From Metarhizium brunneum (taxonomy: Eukaryota; Ascomycota; Sordariomycetes; Hypocreales; Clavicipitaceae): a stretch of DNA of 64,000 nt. The stretch spans positions 5,208,001 through 5,272,000 of the forward strand of contig NC_089422.1 in NCBI RefSeq assembly GCF_013426205.1, read 5' to 3'. A program made the translations under genes and the position numbers. Numbering within the stretch: the first letter of the stretch is position 1; the number at the start of each line of letters is the position of its first letter. The notes under the pieces are model-generated. The model saw only the letters and a program-made list of their open reading frames with translations, was not told the origin of the DNA and made no database searches. Positions 44,349 through 57,393 of this stretch are shown in pieces.

Positions 44349-47300
44349 GATGGATGGTCCTTATAGGCAGTTTGTCTCTCGATGCTGGTTCTTCACAAGT
44401 ACAGTCAGATCGGAATTTGTCCTGAAATCATCAAACGGACCAAAATTGTTCTCTTTGCAGCCCGAAATTCGATTTTAGAGAACAGAAACGCCCTACGTTC
44501 AGCCAAATCCAAACGATGTATGAGCCGCATACACAGCCTCGAGCAAAACACAGGAGTAGAATAAACACAACTAAGCTTGATTAAGGAGCGAGGACCTTTT
44601 ACATACCGGACATCACTAGCCAGCAGGCGATTCATCACATCAGCTCAGATATTGACGGTGCCGCCTTGTCAAATTTTCACAAACTGGTTTTGTTTGTCAC
44701 TTGGATCCATTTGAATGCAGCCCCCGCTCGATGACGATCCTCATGGGGCTGTACGAGAGGGGAAGCCGCACGAGATGTGCATGTATTGGTTCGGAAACGT
44801 GACTTGTTTGTTACGACAATACTTGAAGGTTGAGTTGCTCAAGCAGAGGAGGTTAGCTGCCATTTTTGGCGATTGTGTCGCTTTGAGCCCCAATCAGGCT
44901 GTGTGAGGTGGCCAACGTGATCCCTCCCAGCGATGGCTTGGAGTGCTGCCATTTACACGACGACATTTGTGAGTGTGACTGTTTGGATTCACACTCCCGC
45001 CTTGCTATGAATCAATACATCGCCTGAGAGTCGCCCCAAGCCAAGAAGGCAGGTTTTTTTTTGCCCACACATCACAGGCACTGGTACACATGCAGCCCGT
45101 CATCCTGTATTGATGCCGTAGTGGTCCGATGACGCGCCATCAGGGCTGGAAATGGCTCCGCCAACGACACCCAGGCTCGAAGGGTAGCTACGGCTTGAAA
45201 GTTGAAAATGGAACTCACTTGGAGTTTCACGGCTTCGAGAGCCGTACATACTAGCAAATTAAGTCAAGTTTGTTTCCTGACAACGGCCGCGAGCTGCAGG
45301 TCGGTGCCGAAATACATCACGACTTCTGCAGCCGAGTCAACCGCGCCCAAGGGCCGAGTGGAGCATTCCGCGCAATTGCCATGATTGTTCCAACTTGAAC
45401 ATATCACAGAAGATTGCATTGCCTCAAAGAATAGGATCGTTGGCAATTTAGGACAGCCTTGGTATACGAACCATTGTGGACGTGGGAAGACGTGTGCAAT
45501 TATGCTTCTCATTAACCCCTCTCACAAGTCAGGCTAATAAACCCTGGCAGGTTTATGTTTTAGGAGAAAGGCAGACAAATGCATCAATGTGAGGGATGTA
45601 TGATGGAAGGCCCTAGAAACAGAGCCTTTCAGACAATTGCGAGACGGACACACAGAATGATGACGTCCAACGCGGCCCAAGTGTGTTTTCAATGCATGTA
45701 CGAAGCATGATTACAATACCTTGCTTTACGACTTCCGACCCTGCCGCGTTCCTGGCTGATCCCTCCGATGACGTCTCCAGAATACACCAAGACGCGTCTG
45801 GGATCTCAATATTGACCGAGCTAACAGCGACCACAGAGGGAGATGACATGGTCACATGGGGAGTGTAGGACACGATTCCCACTCAAGAATGGATCTCTCA
45901 ATCGCCGCACATCCACCTGCAGAAGACAATCGGCTTAGACGACAACCGCGGGGAAAGTGAGGGCTAGGCTGAAATTAAGCGCACAAAATGGAAAAGTATT
46001 TGGACCAAGCAACGGCATTATGGAACATTGGCGACAACGCATGTGCCGTCAATCAATGGAAGACACAGCCGGTCCGATGGCTGTTAGAAAGCGTATTCGC
46101 CCGCGGACAAATCCACATTTCTCACTGGAAGGCAACTAGTCAAAACGCCGCGTCGCGCATGTGCCGCCCATCGAATGGCAGGTGGCAAACCGTGAATGTG
46201 GACGGACAGGCCCAGGCATTGGCAACTGAAAGTTACAATTTATCACACGGACTCCGGATCGGAAGCTTCTAGCGGCTGCAAGAGCCAAAGTGAGCCGAAC
46301 GCTGCATCTAAGTGCCTGCAGTAAATGGAGCGGGGACCAAGCGAAACAGCCACGAGCAGCGGCCCACGAAATATAACAGTCAACAGCCTTGGATTCTGAG
46401 AGCACGTTGTCCCATCCGTGGCCGAAATGCGCCGACAGCCCCGCCCACGAGCATCGTATTTGAACAAAGTTGTTTGTCGCATTCCGACGAGGAGAGAAGG
46501 AGAAGGCTTGCCATGATCCGTTCATCGCCAAGCCGGGGACAGAGACCGTGAATGAGCAAGCGACATAGAGGGCCAGTATTTACAGTGCCAACGATGAATG
46601 TACATGGTGTGTGACACATGAACGTGTGGATGCCGGAGCGAGCGTTGCTGGTGCTGATACTACCACGGCTGTCAGGCAAGTCGAATATGAGGGCACCAGA
46701 CTTGGAGAGGGTACTGAAGAGGCGCATCAATCTCCAAGCACCAATGACAATGGCACAGTACTCTGGGGGCTCAAATCAGATATCTGATAGTAACATCTGC
46801 GGTGTCTGCGACTTCGGTGCAGTGTTCCTTACCTCGGAAGCCAATTGTCATTGACGCAAATGGCGTGTGGATGGATGCTGAAGAGGCACTGCCATGCGTC
46901 GCCATGCCCTTGGAGCAGTTGGGCTTATCTGGCGCAAGTCACACGGATGCTTGAAGCGTGCTTGGTGTCCAATGAGGTGCGGCACGATGGCTTACGCTTT
47001 CGGAAGAGTTACTGTGGACACTCCTTATTCTGGAACATCATGCACGCCCCATCCTTTTGACGGTCACGACACGTACGCCAAAAGGGGTTTGGGGGTCTGG
47101 GGGGATATTATTAGGGGAACTAGGGCTGGCCAGGCACTTGGCGCATGGTTGACGGCCAGCCCGAAAAATGAAAGACGAGAGAGGTGGGGTGTGCGCGCAG
47201 CAATCCGGGCGTTGGCTGGCCTCCAGCGCTGTCACGACAACCCCGTGTCAGCCAGCGTCAAGTCATTTGCTGGCACTCCGTACTCCGTACTTGCCCGCGA

Positions 47301-48221
47301 TTGTTGGACTTTGGAGGGAACTTCCAGGCTTTGCAAGTCGCAGCAGTTCCGAGTACGCTGACATAAGGTATATCGGTACTTGGGCTACGTTGCCTTGTCT
47401 ATGCTCGACAAAGAGGACAACGAGGTACTCGATACAGGCCCGATTTGTCACTAGTAAGTCGCCAATACTCCGTGCCTAGGGAGCACATGCACGCGCAGGA
47501 GCAAGAGGCGTGTGCTTGTGTGCGTGTACTCCGTACGTGTGTCTCTCTTGCAGTTCGTTGTACCTGCTCGTGCGCTCGTGCACTCACTCAAAGTCTCCCA
47601 TGTCGACGCTGGAGCAGCCTGCCTGGTTCTGGTTTGCCTGGTCCGGCTTGCCTGCTGGGATCCCGACGCCGATGCCCATTATTGTAGTACTTCTGCCCAT
47701 CCATCCTTCGCATCGCGCGTCTCCCTTCCCTCCCTTTCTCTTCTCTTCAAAGCAACAACAAAGACCAAATACCGACTGCACGATTTATATCGAGAGTCTC
47801 CTGTCACAGTCCAAGGTGATCACGCCAGCTCTGCCAGCATAGCCCCTATTGGTTTATACTGCCAGAAGACACAGCACAAAAGCCGTCCCCCTTGACACAC
47901 GGCTTTCATACCTCAGGTACGTACCTCTTGTCCTCTCTGCGCCGAAAGCTCCTTCCTTCCCGCGCCGCACCCTACGCCTTCTGCACGCACTCAAGGTGCG
48001 TATGTGGCCCAGTGCCGGTGACTCAACCGCCACGACATCCATCCATCAAACTTCCTTTATTTGCCACACAGCAAACTCGTACTCGACTCTGCTTTTTTTT
48101 GGAGGATGTCAAAATCAATCCTGCTACGTCAGTGTATGTAACAGACACTTTACTGACTTATTTTTGGGCTACATCAACAGTCAGCGTTCTGAAGTCGAAA
48201 TCGCAACAAAAAGTCGATAAC
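44349..48221. other. 3.9 kb gene-poor region
   Basis: This lies between topoisomerase III and the Stb3-like gene. Frames are short and have no family features. It holds a double ACTCCGTAC motif at 47275-47290 and a TACTCCGTA at 47527-47535. The last 350 bp likely form the Stb3-like 5' leader: a GTACGTAC donor at 47917 and a CATCAACAG acceptor ending at 48180 could define a 264-nt 5' UTR intron. Confidence 0.45.
47275..47290. repeat. Double TACTCCGTA-type short repeat
   Basis: Two copies of ACTCCGT(A/AC) directly joined. This is one of about a dozen dispersed copies of the motif in the window, nearly all outside coding exons. Confidence 0.7.
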
Positions 48222-49265
48222 ATGGCTTCCCTGGCATCAGCTGCTCGTGATATTCCCCAGCCCTCCGTCAACCGAGACAACTTAACTGTTGTAGCGGCGC
48301 GGAGTGACTCGGCGACTGTGGCACGATCTCATACCCTCCCTACTCCCCCCAACTCTATATCTCCGGCTTTGCCAGCTCATGGCTTGAAGGCGCAACTCCA
48401 AAAGGCCAAGCTCGAGCCCATCGACTCGGACTTGGACTTACATGACAACGCCAGTAGTCATGGGCGGTCACTATCTCCAGCTGCCCTGGAATCAGCAGGC
48501 GCCATCACTGCGCCCATGTTAGCAAAATATCATTTACCAGAGATCCTGCTCAACCACGGGCCTCTGGCTATACGGCATATCATGGGCTATCTGACGACAT
48601 CGGTACCAGGTTTCTCGGGTATACCCCCAACAAAGGCAAGGAGATTAGTGGTTGGTGCTTTGGAGGGACGGGGAGGAGAAGGAGGAGGCGTGGAAGGTGA
48701 CGTGGAGTATGAGAAGGTGGGCTGGGGAAGATGGGACGCGAAACGACGAGGTATGGCAAGTCGTGAACGTCAAGGCACGCCTCCATCTTCGTACGGCTCA
48801 GCTATCCCCATCTCCAAGGCAGGTGGAAGAGGAGCTAGAGGTTCGATGGCCGATGAAGCCTTCCACTTCTCCCACGACGACAACGACATGCATATCATGA
48901 TGGAGACCGAGGCGGACAAGATGTCCATGGACGGTTCGGCCTCGGCGTCCTGCTCCGAAGCTCCAGATGACGATGTTGTCATGAACGATGATCCGGAAGA
49001 TGTAACGGATGACGAGGACTGGGCCGCGATGGGTGCCGCCGCACTCAGGGCTGAATCCTACCCCAACATGGCCGCTGCTCAGTCAAATGGTAGCATGCGA
49101 TCTCCAAATTTCCCCCCGATCGGCGGGTTACGAACTTTCTCGAGCAGCTCGGGAATGGCGCGACCGCCTCAACCAACGCACCTCGATCTTTCCGCGTTGG
49201 CTTGCGCATCGGATGCGCAGGAACGTGAGGCCGTCGAGGCTCTTTTACGACTTGGTTCTGTATAA
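48222..49265 (+). CDS. Stb3-like Sin3-binding protein
   Basis: A single coding exon of 347 residues from the ATG at 48222. The conserved Stb3 domain (PF10330) is at about residues 95-155: ITAPMLAKYHLPEILLNHGPLAIRHIMGYLT, then SVPGFSGIPPTKARRLVVGALE. The N-terminus is Ser/Pro rich, the middle has a Gly-rich stretch, and residues 210-275 are strongly acidic (DDDVVMNDDPEDVTDDEDW). The C-terminus holds a short EREAVEALLRLGSV helix. In yeast, Stb3 binds ribosomal RNA processing element promoters and Sin3 and is controlled by TOR/Sch9. A similar role is inferred here. Confidence 0.88.
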   Translation: MASLASAARDIPQPSVNRDNLTVVAARSDSATVARSHTLPTPPNSISPALPAHGLKAQLQKAKLEPIDSDLDLHDNASSHGRSLSPAALESAGAITAPMLAKYHLPEILLNHGPLAIRHIMGYLTTSVPGFSGIPPTKARRLVVGALEGRGGEGGGVEGDVEYEKVGWGRWDAKRRGMASRERQGTPPSSYGSAIPISKAGGRGARGSMADEAFHFSHDDNDMHIMMETEADKMSMDGSASASCSEAPDDDVVMNDDPEDVTDDEDWAAMGAAALRAESYPNMAAAQSNGSMRSPNFPPIGGLRTFSSSSGMARPPQPTHLDLSALACASDAQEREAVEALLRLGSV

Positions 49266-52200
49266 TATTCACTGCATAACAATGGCGTTTCAAGTACGGC
49301 ATGGGCTTTTCATACAACTTCTCCTCTCTTGGGGATTTGCTTGCGATGAACTGGTTCACGGGCGACCAGTTCGCAGGCGAGCTGACAACGGAATCCATGT
49401 CGGGCGCGGCATATTTCCATCTTGCAATCACGATGACACGGCACTTTGTACTCTTTACATTGGCGGTTTTTTTTCTTTTTATATATGTTGAGACTCCCTA
49501 CCCCTTGGGCGGAATGCACTGGAAAATGCTTCCGGCATATTGTCATGGTTGATCCCTGGCTCTTGCAAGCTTGGCTGGTTGGTGTCTCTTTGTTCAAACA
49601 GTGACAGCCACAGATTGTTCACGGGATTGTGGATTTCATCAACCGCCTATCTTTTAACCCTTTTTTTTTTCAAAGAAAACTCATGCTTCTTGCACATACA
49701 AAAATTACATTTTCCAACTGACCTGGAACTGGCAACAAGTTTCAACAAAAGTCAGCGAGAGACCATCGGTCATTTGTTTACCACCATCGAAAGCGAAGCA
49801 CATGTCCTTGATGGAAGATGATTTTGCGCTTTGGACGTTTTTCATTTGCTACACTTTTTGCACCACTATTCTAATCAGGTTGAAGAAACCTAACGCATTG
49901 GGGGGATATAAAATTGAGAATTACCACATCTTTATTCCGACATGGATGTCAGGTAACGGACGGGTGGAACATGTCAGTCTGTTTCCACATGAGAGTCAAT
50001 ACTCGAGGGTTGGTGCTGGATGTGTTACAACATGGAAAGCAAGGGAAAGGTCAAGCTTCAACATGAAGGCGGCCAGGACATTGAAGGATACCCAAAAATA
50101 GATAAGTAAGCTTGGGATGGCGAGATTTAAATAGCTTCCTAAGTTCTTTGAACAAGCAGAACTTTGCAGACAATGGAGGTTCCGTCCCTACGAGATGTCT
50201 CTTACCGCTGTGCGAAGTGTGTCTGTCCGTCTGATTGCATGGTGTCCATGCCTGCCTGATAGGTAGACTAAATGCGTTTGTTGTGACGCTTTGATTTAAC
50301 GTGGCGGACTAACTTCCACCGTGGTCACTATTTCGCCAATCTCTCCTTGGGTCCCGGCGGGTCGGTGTTGACTTGACTTGAGTTTGAGGTAGATGTAGGC
50401 AACAGAAATCAGCACGATACAACGGTCTTGTTCAATACCCTTGGAGGAACCTTGCACCGGTTGCGCAAACAACGACGAACCCCGGGCTATATACAAGGCG
50501 AAGAGCCCACAGGGTAGGTCAAACAGATCTCCATGCAGCACAACCGGAGAAGATGGAATCTGGACTTTGTGGCGTCACAACCTAGGGGATTATTATTAAT
50601 CAATCGATGTTGTATCAGAATGTCGATATATGCTTTGAGCACGGCCACTTTATTCGGGGATTTTGCACGACTGGGAAGAAGCGTCGTTTCAGCGCAGGGC
50701 GCTCCGATGATGTCATCAGCTGTCTGTCGACGGCGACCCGTGGATGGACGGGACAGAGCCATTCATTCGTGCTGGCGAGCACATCCAGGGTCGGGCATGG
50801 AAAATGGCACACGTGGCAAGGCCAAGGCAAGGCACGGCAAGGCACGGCTGGGCGTGAGGCGCTGCACAAGCACTTGAGATTTCGGGAGCACAGGCAAGAC
50901 GAGACAAGACAAGACGTCAGTCAATCAATCAAGGAGAGTTGGGCAGGTAAAGAAAGCAGCGACAGATGGCCGCTAGTGTGCAAAGCGCGTCAGAGGATGA
51001 AGTGACCGTGTCCTAGGGTAGCTAATTTGCGCAGATAATGTCTAGTAGCTTCATGACGTGCTTGTTGACCCGTACGACAGCCAGTGGCTCCGTGTCCGGA
51101 ATGGAAACCGATTGCCATTGCCGGTTCGCCAGAAGATCCAGCTGGTATTGCATCTGTGTCAATCTGAGAACTGAAACCCGCCCATCTGTAAGCGTTGTCC
51201 TGCGTCTCGGTCTCGCTGGATTGGACGAACCGTGACATTTGAGCGCGTTCTGCAATGACAAAATGGCGCAAGCTACGATGCTCAGCCAGACTGGGACCGT
51301 GATATATACAATTTTGCACCATAGCCACGGACTACCTGCTCCGTACGTTGGCGGCTATTCTCCTATCCCCAGCCTGTGAGCAAGGATCATCGTTGCAGAA
51401 ACCATTCAAGCCAAGCTATTGAGCCAAGAGGATAATCGATACAGACTTTCAACGTAAATGTTAATACTCCGTACTAGTATGTACATGCATATGTCAGCGC
51501 AACTACACCGCTTCATATGCGTTTCCACCCGGTCATGGCGGGTAATATAAAAAAGTATCAAGCAGAAGCCAGCCATGACTGGGGTTTAATATCAAAATGG
51601 AACAAAACTGACTCAAGAGCAGAAACCCTCGATAGACAACTGTGTACTGCTACATTTCTTGGAGGGAGGAGAAGAAGAGTGAGAGCGTGCCCCGCGCACA
51701 CGTGTGCTTGGCAACCTCAGAGTTGAGTAATTCGACAAACGCCAAATTAAACTCCTGGGCCTCGGGGCCAGTGGCTTGTATTGAAACGCTGGCTGCCAAG
51801 AACATTTATGAACCAAATGAATGAGAGCTTCGGGAAGCACAAATTTTTGTCTTGGCAGTTCGCTTTGCTGGGCGATTTGAGCTCGTTCCTATGTCGTATT
51901 TGCTGCGACAAAATCAGGCGATATTATATGGAGTAGCTAGCATGAACGAGCTCATCGGCAATTGATTCGGCATCATCACTGAACTGACATCGCCATGGCA
52001 GTTTCGCTCTTGGTCCTGGGATCAATATTCTTTCCATGTCGACCAAAACTTGGGCCGCAAGAGTGGCATGGTGTGATTCGCCCCATGCCACAGTGGAAAG
52101 CTTGTCAACACAAGCTTAACTTGTCCACATGGGTGCCGCGGTGTGCCCTCGTAGATCTACATTAGCCGACTGGCTGTCGCCGTCCACGAGGTCTTGGCAG

Positions 52201-52315
52201 CCGGAAGAATCGTACAACACACAGTGACCGGTCCGGGGCGAGACGCTGCTCGAAAGAGTGGTGCTCCAGCCGACCGGGCCAAATGTGCGAGGTTGTCCTA
52301 GGATTTTTATGTGTG

Positions 52316-52332
52316 TACGGAGTACGGAGTAC
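52316..52332. repeat. Tandem TACGGAGTA repeat
   Basis: TACGGAG repeated twice and closed by TAC: the same dispersed motif on the opposite strand. Confidence 0.7.
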
Positions 52333-54031
52333 GTGCTTGGCTGTTTGTGCCAAACCAAGCCGTGGAGTTGCTCAGAAATCTTGGCAGAGGCAGGTTGGCT
52401 TTGGCATCGTGGCACCTGGTAACTAACCCTTGCATGGCAAACCAGGCTGTACAGCTTGGCATGGTCTCGGCGTGGGCTTGGTATTGCTTGGCACCTGGGC
52501 ACGCGATTGACTGGACGCTGGGAGTCGTGGCCGAGGGGGGACAGTTGGCCGTGAGGCCATTTGGCCATGTTCCGCTCATATCCATGCCCATCTCTTCATG
52601 CCCGCGCCCTCAACTCCACGTCGTCTTGTGTTGTTGCTGTCGACTTCAGTCAGGCTGCAAATGCAAAGTCCATGCCACGCCACTCCACGCCACGCCATGG
52701 GGGCCACGCGCTGGTCCTATCGGCATGGGTGTCATGGTGAGTTACTCATGTTCCGAGTACTTACGGAGCGCAAATGTGCCAACCTTTTTGCCTGTCTTGT
52801 TGAAGCCCACAATGCGGTTGCGAGCCGACTGCTCCGTACAGGTGGTCTCTTGTTTGATGCATTTGCGGCGGCAACTCACCAGCTGCTCCGAGGTTGGTGA
52901 GCAAGTGCCGGATAATACCCCTAGTCCAGTTACACCAGCTGTTCATACGAGCAACGGCGGCGGCAGGTTGTGGCTGCTACTCCGTACTTAGTCCATGAGC
53001 TTAATCACGAAATGAAACGACGCCACACCACCTCATTCTCATTGTGCAGTGCTCTGTACCATAATAAGTTTAAGGGCCGTGGTCCTGGTCCAGAACGTCG
53101 ACACACCGCGGCCTCTGTAGCCGACCTGCCGCATCTGGCCCCAGAGGCCAAGTCCTTGGCATTGAGTGATAGTAGTGATGGACGATCTGTGTAAATGCTC
53201 GGCGATTTGCATCCTGCGCAACTTTGCGGAGCCGTCCCTCGCATGGGACCAGCAAAAGACATGCTAACCACCGCGATTCTCTTCTCGATAAATTCTGCAA
53301 GACAATGGAACCTCAGCCGCGGCGACGCACTCCGACCGCAGCACGGTGCAATGGATAGATGGAGTCATCGTGTCTTCGGTCTCAGCCGGAGCATCCGGAG
53401 TCGGGCTGGGGCTGGCGGGAGGTCACGACGATTGACAGACGAAAATGCACTCCATGCCTGACAGAGACCAGAGCTGGAAGCACCCTTGCAGAGTGACCCG
53501 CGCACTTCCATCTCTGTTCTCGTTCCTTTTCCCCAAATTGAGCGATGTGTGTGCAGAGACCCTGGATATGGTGGGAAGAAGCCACCGCCACGAAGCGAAG
53601 GGACGCCGTTACGTCAGAAACCAAACTGCTCACATCTCATCGGATAGCCGAAATGGAGGGCAGGAACAATCAATCTCAACAAGTGCCATTTTGAATCGAC
53701 ACCGGACACTCGTCCCAGTGGAATACGGAATGTTCGGTTGGTTTAAAGCTTGGGTTTGAGTCCCTCTTGTCGGACACGGTATGTATGTCTCTGTAACACA
53801 GTTAGTCCTCTGCATTCCCTCTCGTTCTATTTTAGTGTCTGCATGGTTGGAAGAGACAGATTCAGATGCTCATCTGCGACAACCACTGACCAATGCAAGA
53901 GAGGCACAGAATCGCCGCGGCACCCGTGGGACATAGCGTAGGCCAAAACGGTGGGCTGGCGGCCCTTACCTGGAACCTGGGTACCGGAGTCCTAGTTATT
54001 GCTAGTGCCCCTTGGGGTCGGGTGATGCATG

Positions 54032-54069
54032 TGCGTTTGTGTGTGTGTGTGTGTACTCCGTATGGAGTA
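54032..54069. repeat. GT microsatellite followed by TACTCC/GGAGTA palindrome
   Basis: A TG tract (54032-54053) runs directly into TACTCCGTATGGAGTA (54054-54069), a near-perfect inverted repeat able to form a small hairpin. Confidence 0.7.
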
Positions 54070-54163
54070 CCGAGTACTACTACTATGATGCTGGTTTTTG
54101 GATCTATTGACCAGCTCCTGGTTGCCGACTGGCCACGGAGTACATGCCAGACCATGCCGAACA

Positions 54164-54189
54164 GAGTGAGTGAGTGAGTGAGTGAGTGA
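54164..54189. repeat. GAGT tetranucleotide microsatellite
   Basis: About six copies of GAGT in the pacC upstream region. The length is probably variable among strains. Confidence 0.8.
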
Positions 54190-54912
54190 AAGCCACTTGG
54201 CAGATCGACTTGGCTTTCTTGTTGTATGGCGTTAGTATCATCAGCAATGCACTGCATATTGGCGAGGCCAAACTGGCTTCTGCTGTGAAACCATGGATAT
54301 TTTCAAAGGGGATCCGCGGCTATAAGGAAGCATCGAATCTCTTTGTAGCGGATGCGTGGGTGTTGGTTGAATGGTTTTTCGAGGCGACATTGGATGTACC
54401 GTCACACAGTTGCCAGCGTATCCTTCCCGCGGAGCCTGGGGTGTACTCCGTACAGTCATAGTCATGGTGGCGCGGTTTGGGATTGCGTGTGGTAGTGGTT
54501 GTTCTGGAGTCCGTTGCCCGATATTCGACACGACTACTCCATACTCCGTATGTTAATGCCATGATAAAGCCCACTCCCAGAGGTACATACGTACCATGAT
54601 GGCATCCCGTGAATAGTACTAGCTGACTCGCCGTGTTGGTGTGCGGTCTCCGTCTGGTCCGTTCATGCGGCGAGCATGTCACAAGAGGACATCCGCGCAA
54701 ACAGCAAAGGCTTCCCCAGACAGCTTGCGGGCCAAGCAGCTGCTGGCCTCGGATTGTTGGATTGTTGGAGTCAGTCGTCGTCTGCATGTCTGGGACCCCG
54801 TGCTCGTACGCCTGGGATCCGCCTGGTAAAACGCTTGATGCACACTGGAGCAGTTGGGCATAACATCGAGGGCTTCGAGTGGAGGCCGCTGCCAATGGAA
54901 AAGTGGTGATGG

Positions 54913-55083
54913 GCCAAGTGCCCAGACTATGCCAAGCCTTGGCGCTCTTGGCATAGCGCACTCCGCCGGCAGGCTTGGCGTCCTTTCTGATAGTGTATAC
55001 CCTGGCTGTGCTGTCTTGTGACACATATCGTCATGTTCCTGCGCATCTCGCATACCCTGGCATGTTTGCCAAGAATCGCCAAG
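54913..55083 (+). promoter_or_regulatory. Cluster of PacC-type GCCARG sites upstream of pacC
   Basis: GCCAAG or GCCAGG occurs nine times on either strand in 171 bp: 54913, 54931, 54938 (reverse), 54947 (reverse), 54974 (reverse), 55001 (reverse), 55056 (reverse), 55068 and 55078. GCCARG is the known PacC target, and chance would give about one per kilobase. The cluster lies about 320-490 bp before the pacC ATG, so autoregulation is likely. Confidence 0.75.
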
Positions 55084-55405
55084 AAATTCCGCTCGCCCTT
55101 TCTCGTCTGCCCAGACTTCTGTGAGAGTGTAAAGGGAGCGAACGCCCCAGAAACCTTCGAAGAGCTGTCTTTCTTCCCCTCAAAACATCATTCTTAAAGA
55201 CGCATCTTCTCTCGCAAGGGTTTATTTCTGTTACAACCACGGATATTTTACACCTCGCTGTTTTGCCCCCGACAGCGGTTTCCGAGCCTTTGGGAGTGCG
55301 CGTCCTAACCTAAGCATACACTTGCCTCCCGCTTATAACCCGGAAACTCCGAACCAAGTCATAGCATCAGTGCATCGCACAATCATCATCCCGTCAGACT
55401 CCACC

Positions 55406-57393
55406 ATGACGTCCCATATCTCGGACGCTGCCCAGGCCTCATCGGGCTCAAGCAATGGCAGCGACTCCAAGTCGAATACGCCAGCTCCGTCAAGCGCAAC
55501 ATCCAACACGTCTCAACACAGTTCTGGAGATGACAACTTGACGTGCCGCTGGAACTCTTGCAACGCGAAGTTCGTCAGCCCAGAGACTCTATATGTAAGT
55601 GATCGCTCAGTGTAGCACCATGCATGCTACGTTGCCTACGATGGCCAACGTTGTATGTTCGTGGCGATGCAATGGCTTCCTTGGATTCCCCTGTTCTCTT
55701 CTTTTGACTAACCTCTCTCACACCAGGAACACATCTGTGAACGCCATGTTGGTCGCAAGAGCACCAATAACTTGAACCTCACCTGCCAGTGGAACTCTTG
55801 TCGCACAACTACCGTCAAGCGTGACCACATCACCTCTCACATCAGAGTCCATGTTCCTCTCAAGCCTCACAAGTGTGAGTTTTGTGGCAAGAGCTTCAAG
55901 CGTCCTCAGGACCTGAAGAAACACGTCAAGACACACGCCGACGATTCTGTCCTTTCTCGCCCTGGGCAGGATCATCAGGGTCTCAACTACAGACCCCAGG
56001 GTGCCAAGCGTACGTTATGCTTCACTTCTTTCGTAGTAGTACTTGTCTTTTGCAGTCCTCTGTTAAATACTGACCTTCGAGCCTAGCCCCAAGCTACTAC
56101 GACCATAATGGCCAGATTCGTTCTGGTGGCTTCTCACACCACCCAGGTCACGGGTATTATGCTCCCCAGCCCTCAACCGGTTATAATCTCTACTTCAATC
56201 AGCCTCCCATGAGCACACCTCGTCACGAGCACATTGGATACCATGCCTCTACTTCTGCTGGCGGCTATGACCGCAAACGCGCATTCGACATGGTTGACGA
56301 CTTCTTCGGCAATGCCAAGCGTCGGCAGATCGACCCGACATCATATACCCAGATTGGACGCTCACTCTTGCCTCTCCACGGTTCGCTCTCTGTTCCCAAC
56401 GGTCCCATGGCTGCCACCGAGCAGTACATGCCCCAGCCTGCACCTGCCATGGTTCACGGTGGTCCAGCACCGACCCAAAACCCGCTTGCTCAACAATACT
56501 ACTTGCCCATGCCCAATGCCCGAACACAGAAGGATCTTGTCCAGCTTGACAACTTGCTTGGACAGATGCAGGATACCATCTACGAGAATGCCAACCATGC
56601 CACAGCCGGCGTTCACATTCACAGTGGTGGCGAGGGCGGTTTTGGTGGATACCGACACAGCCAGTCTCCAACTGTCCTCCAGCGCGGATCTCCAACTGGT
56701 CTTCATGTGGCTGCCGAGGGTTATCACCCCGTCTCAGCTGCTAGTATGGCCTCGCCTCTTACCGCCATATCGTCCACCGGTACACCTGCTGTTACGCCGC
56801 CATCAAGCTCCATGTCATACACTTCGGGCCATTCACCAAGCCCTTCCGCTTCCTCTGGACTCTCCCCCCAGTCTCGCCACAGCACCACTACGACGTCGTC
56901 TGTCATGTACCCCAGTCTGCCCACCAGTCTCCCTGCTGTTAGCCAAGGCTTCGGTTCTACCACTGCCACTCTTGGCCCCAGCTTCGACACCAGCGAGCGT
57001 CGCCGATATTCAGGTGGCATGCTTCAGAAAGCTCGAACGATTCCTCCTATCCGCCCTGCCGATGAAACCAGTGGGCGAACCACGCCCAAGGCTGGCGACT
57101 CTGCTCTCTCTGTTGGTTCTCCATCTTCTGAGTCGGACGTTAGTGAAACCACCAGAGAGCGCGAGGAGCAGTATGACCGGTGGTTGGAGGATATGCGTGT
57201 TATTGAGACCCTGCGAGAGTATGTTCGCGGCCGTCTTGAGCGCAAGGATTTCGTCAACGAGCAAGAGGCTGAAGCTTCCCGAAGGGATGGCGACGCCATG
57301 GATGTCGATGTCAGAAGCCCCCCAAGACAACCTATTAGCCTTCGTGAGGGCGGCTCATCGCTATATCCTCGCCTCCCGGTTCCTGGTTCCTAA
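55406..57393 (+). CDS. pacC: PacC, pH-response zinc-finger transcription factor
   Basis: Three exons: 55406-55594, 55727-56009 and 56087-57393, giving about 592 residues. Three C2H2 fingers lie at about residues 47-155: a first CRWNSC finger interrupted by an intron, a second CQWNSC...HITSHIRVH, and a third [22 protein letters not shown] basic patch ([10 protein letters not shown]...AKRRQ) follows. YPSL at about 432-435 and YPRL near the C-terminus (about 584-587) are the YPx[LI] motifs bound by PalA. PacC is cleaved in two steps at alkaline pH, moves to the nucleus and binds GCCARG. Length and C-terminal end are typical of Sordariomycetes. The start at 55406 has a good CCACC context; an earlier upstream ATG is less likely. 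Confidence 0.96.

Larger units (their letters stand above)
49266..55405. other. 6.1 kb gene-poor region upstream of pacC
   Basis: No supportable gene is seen. The left part is the Stb3-like 3' region. The region holds several TACTCCGTA copies (51465, 52316, 52978, 54054, 54444, 54535), a GT microsatellite (54032-54053), a GAGT microsatellite (54164-54189) and many GCCARG hexamers, which become dense at 54913-55083. A long regulatory region with a noncoding leader is the simplest reading. Confidence 0.5.
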
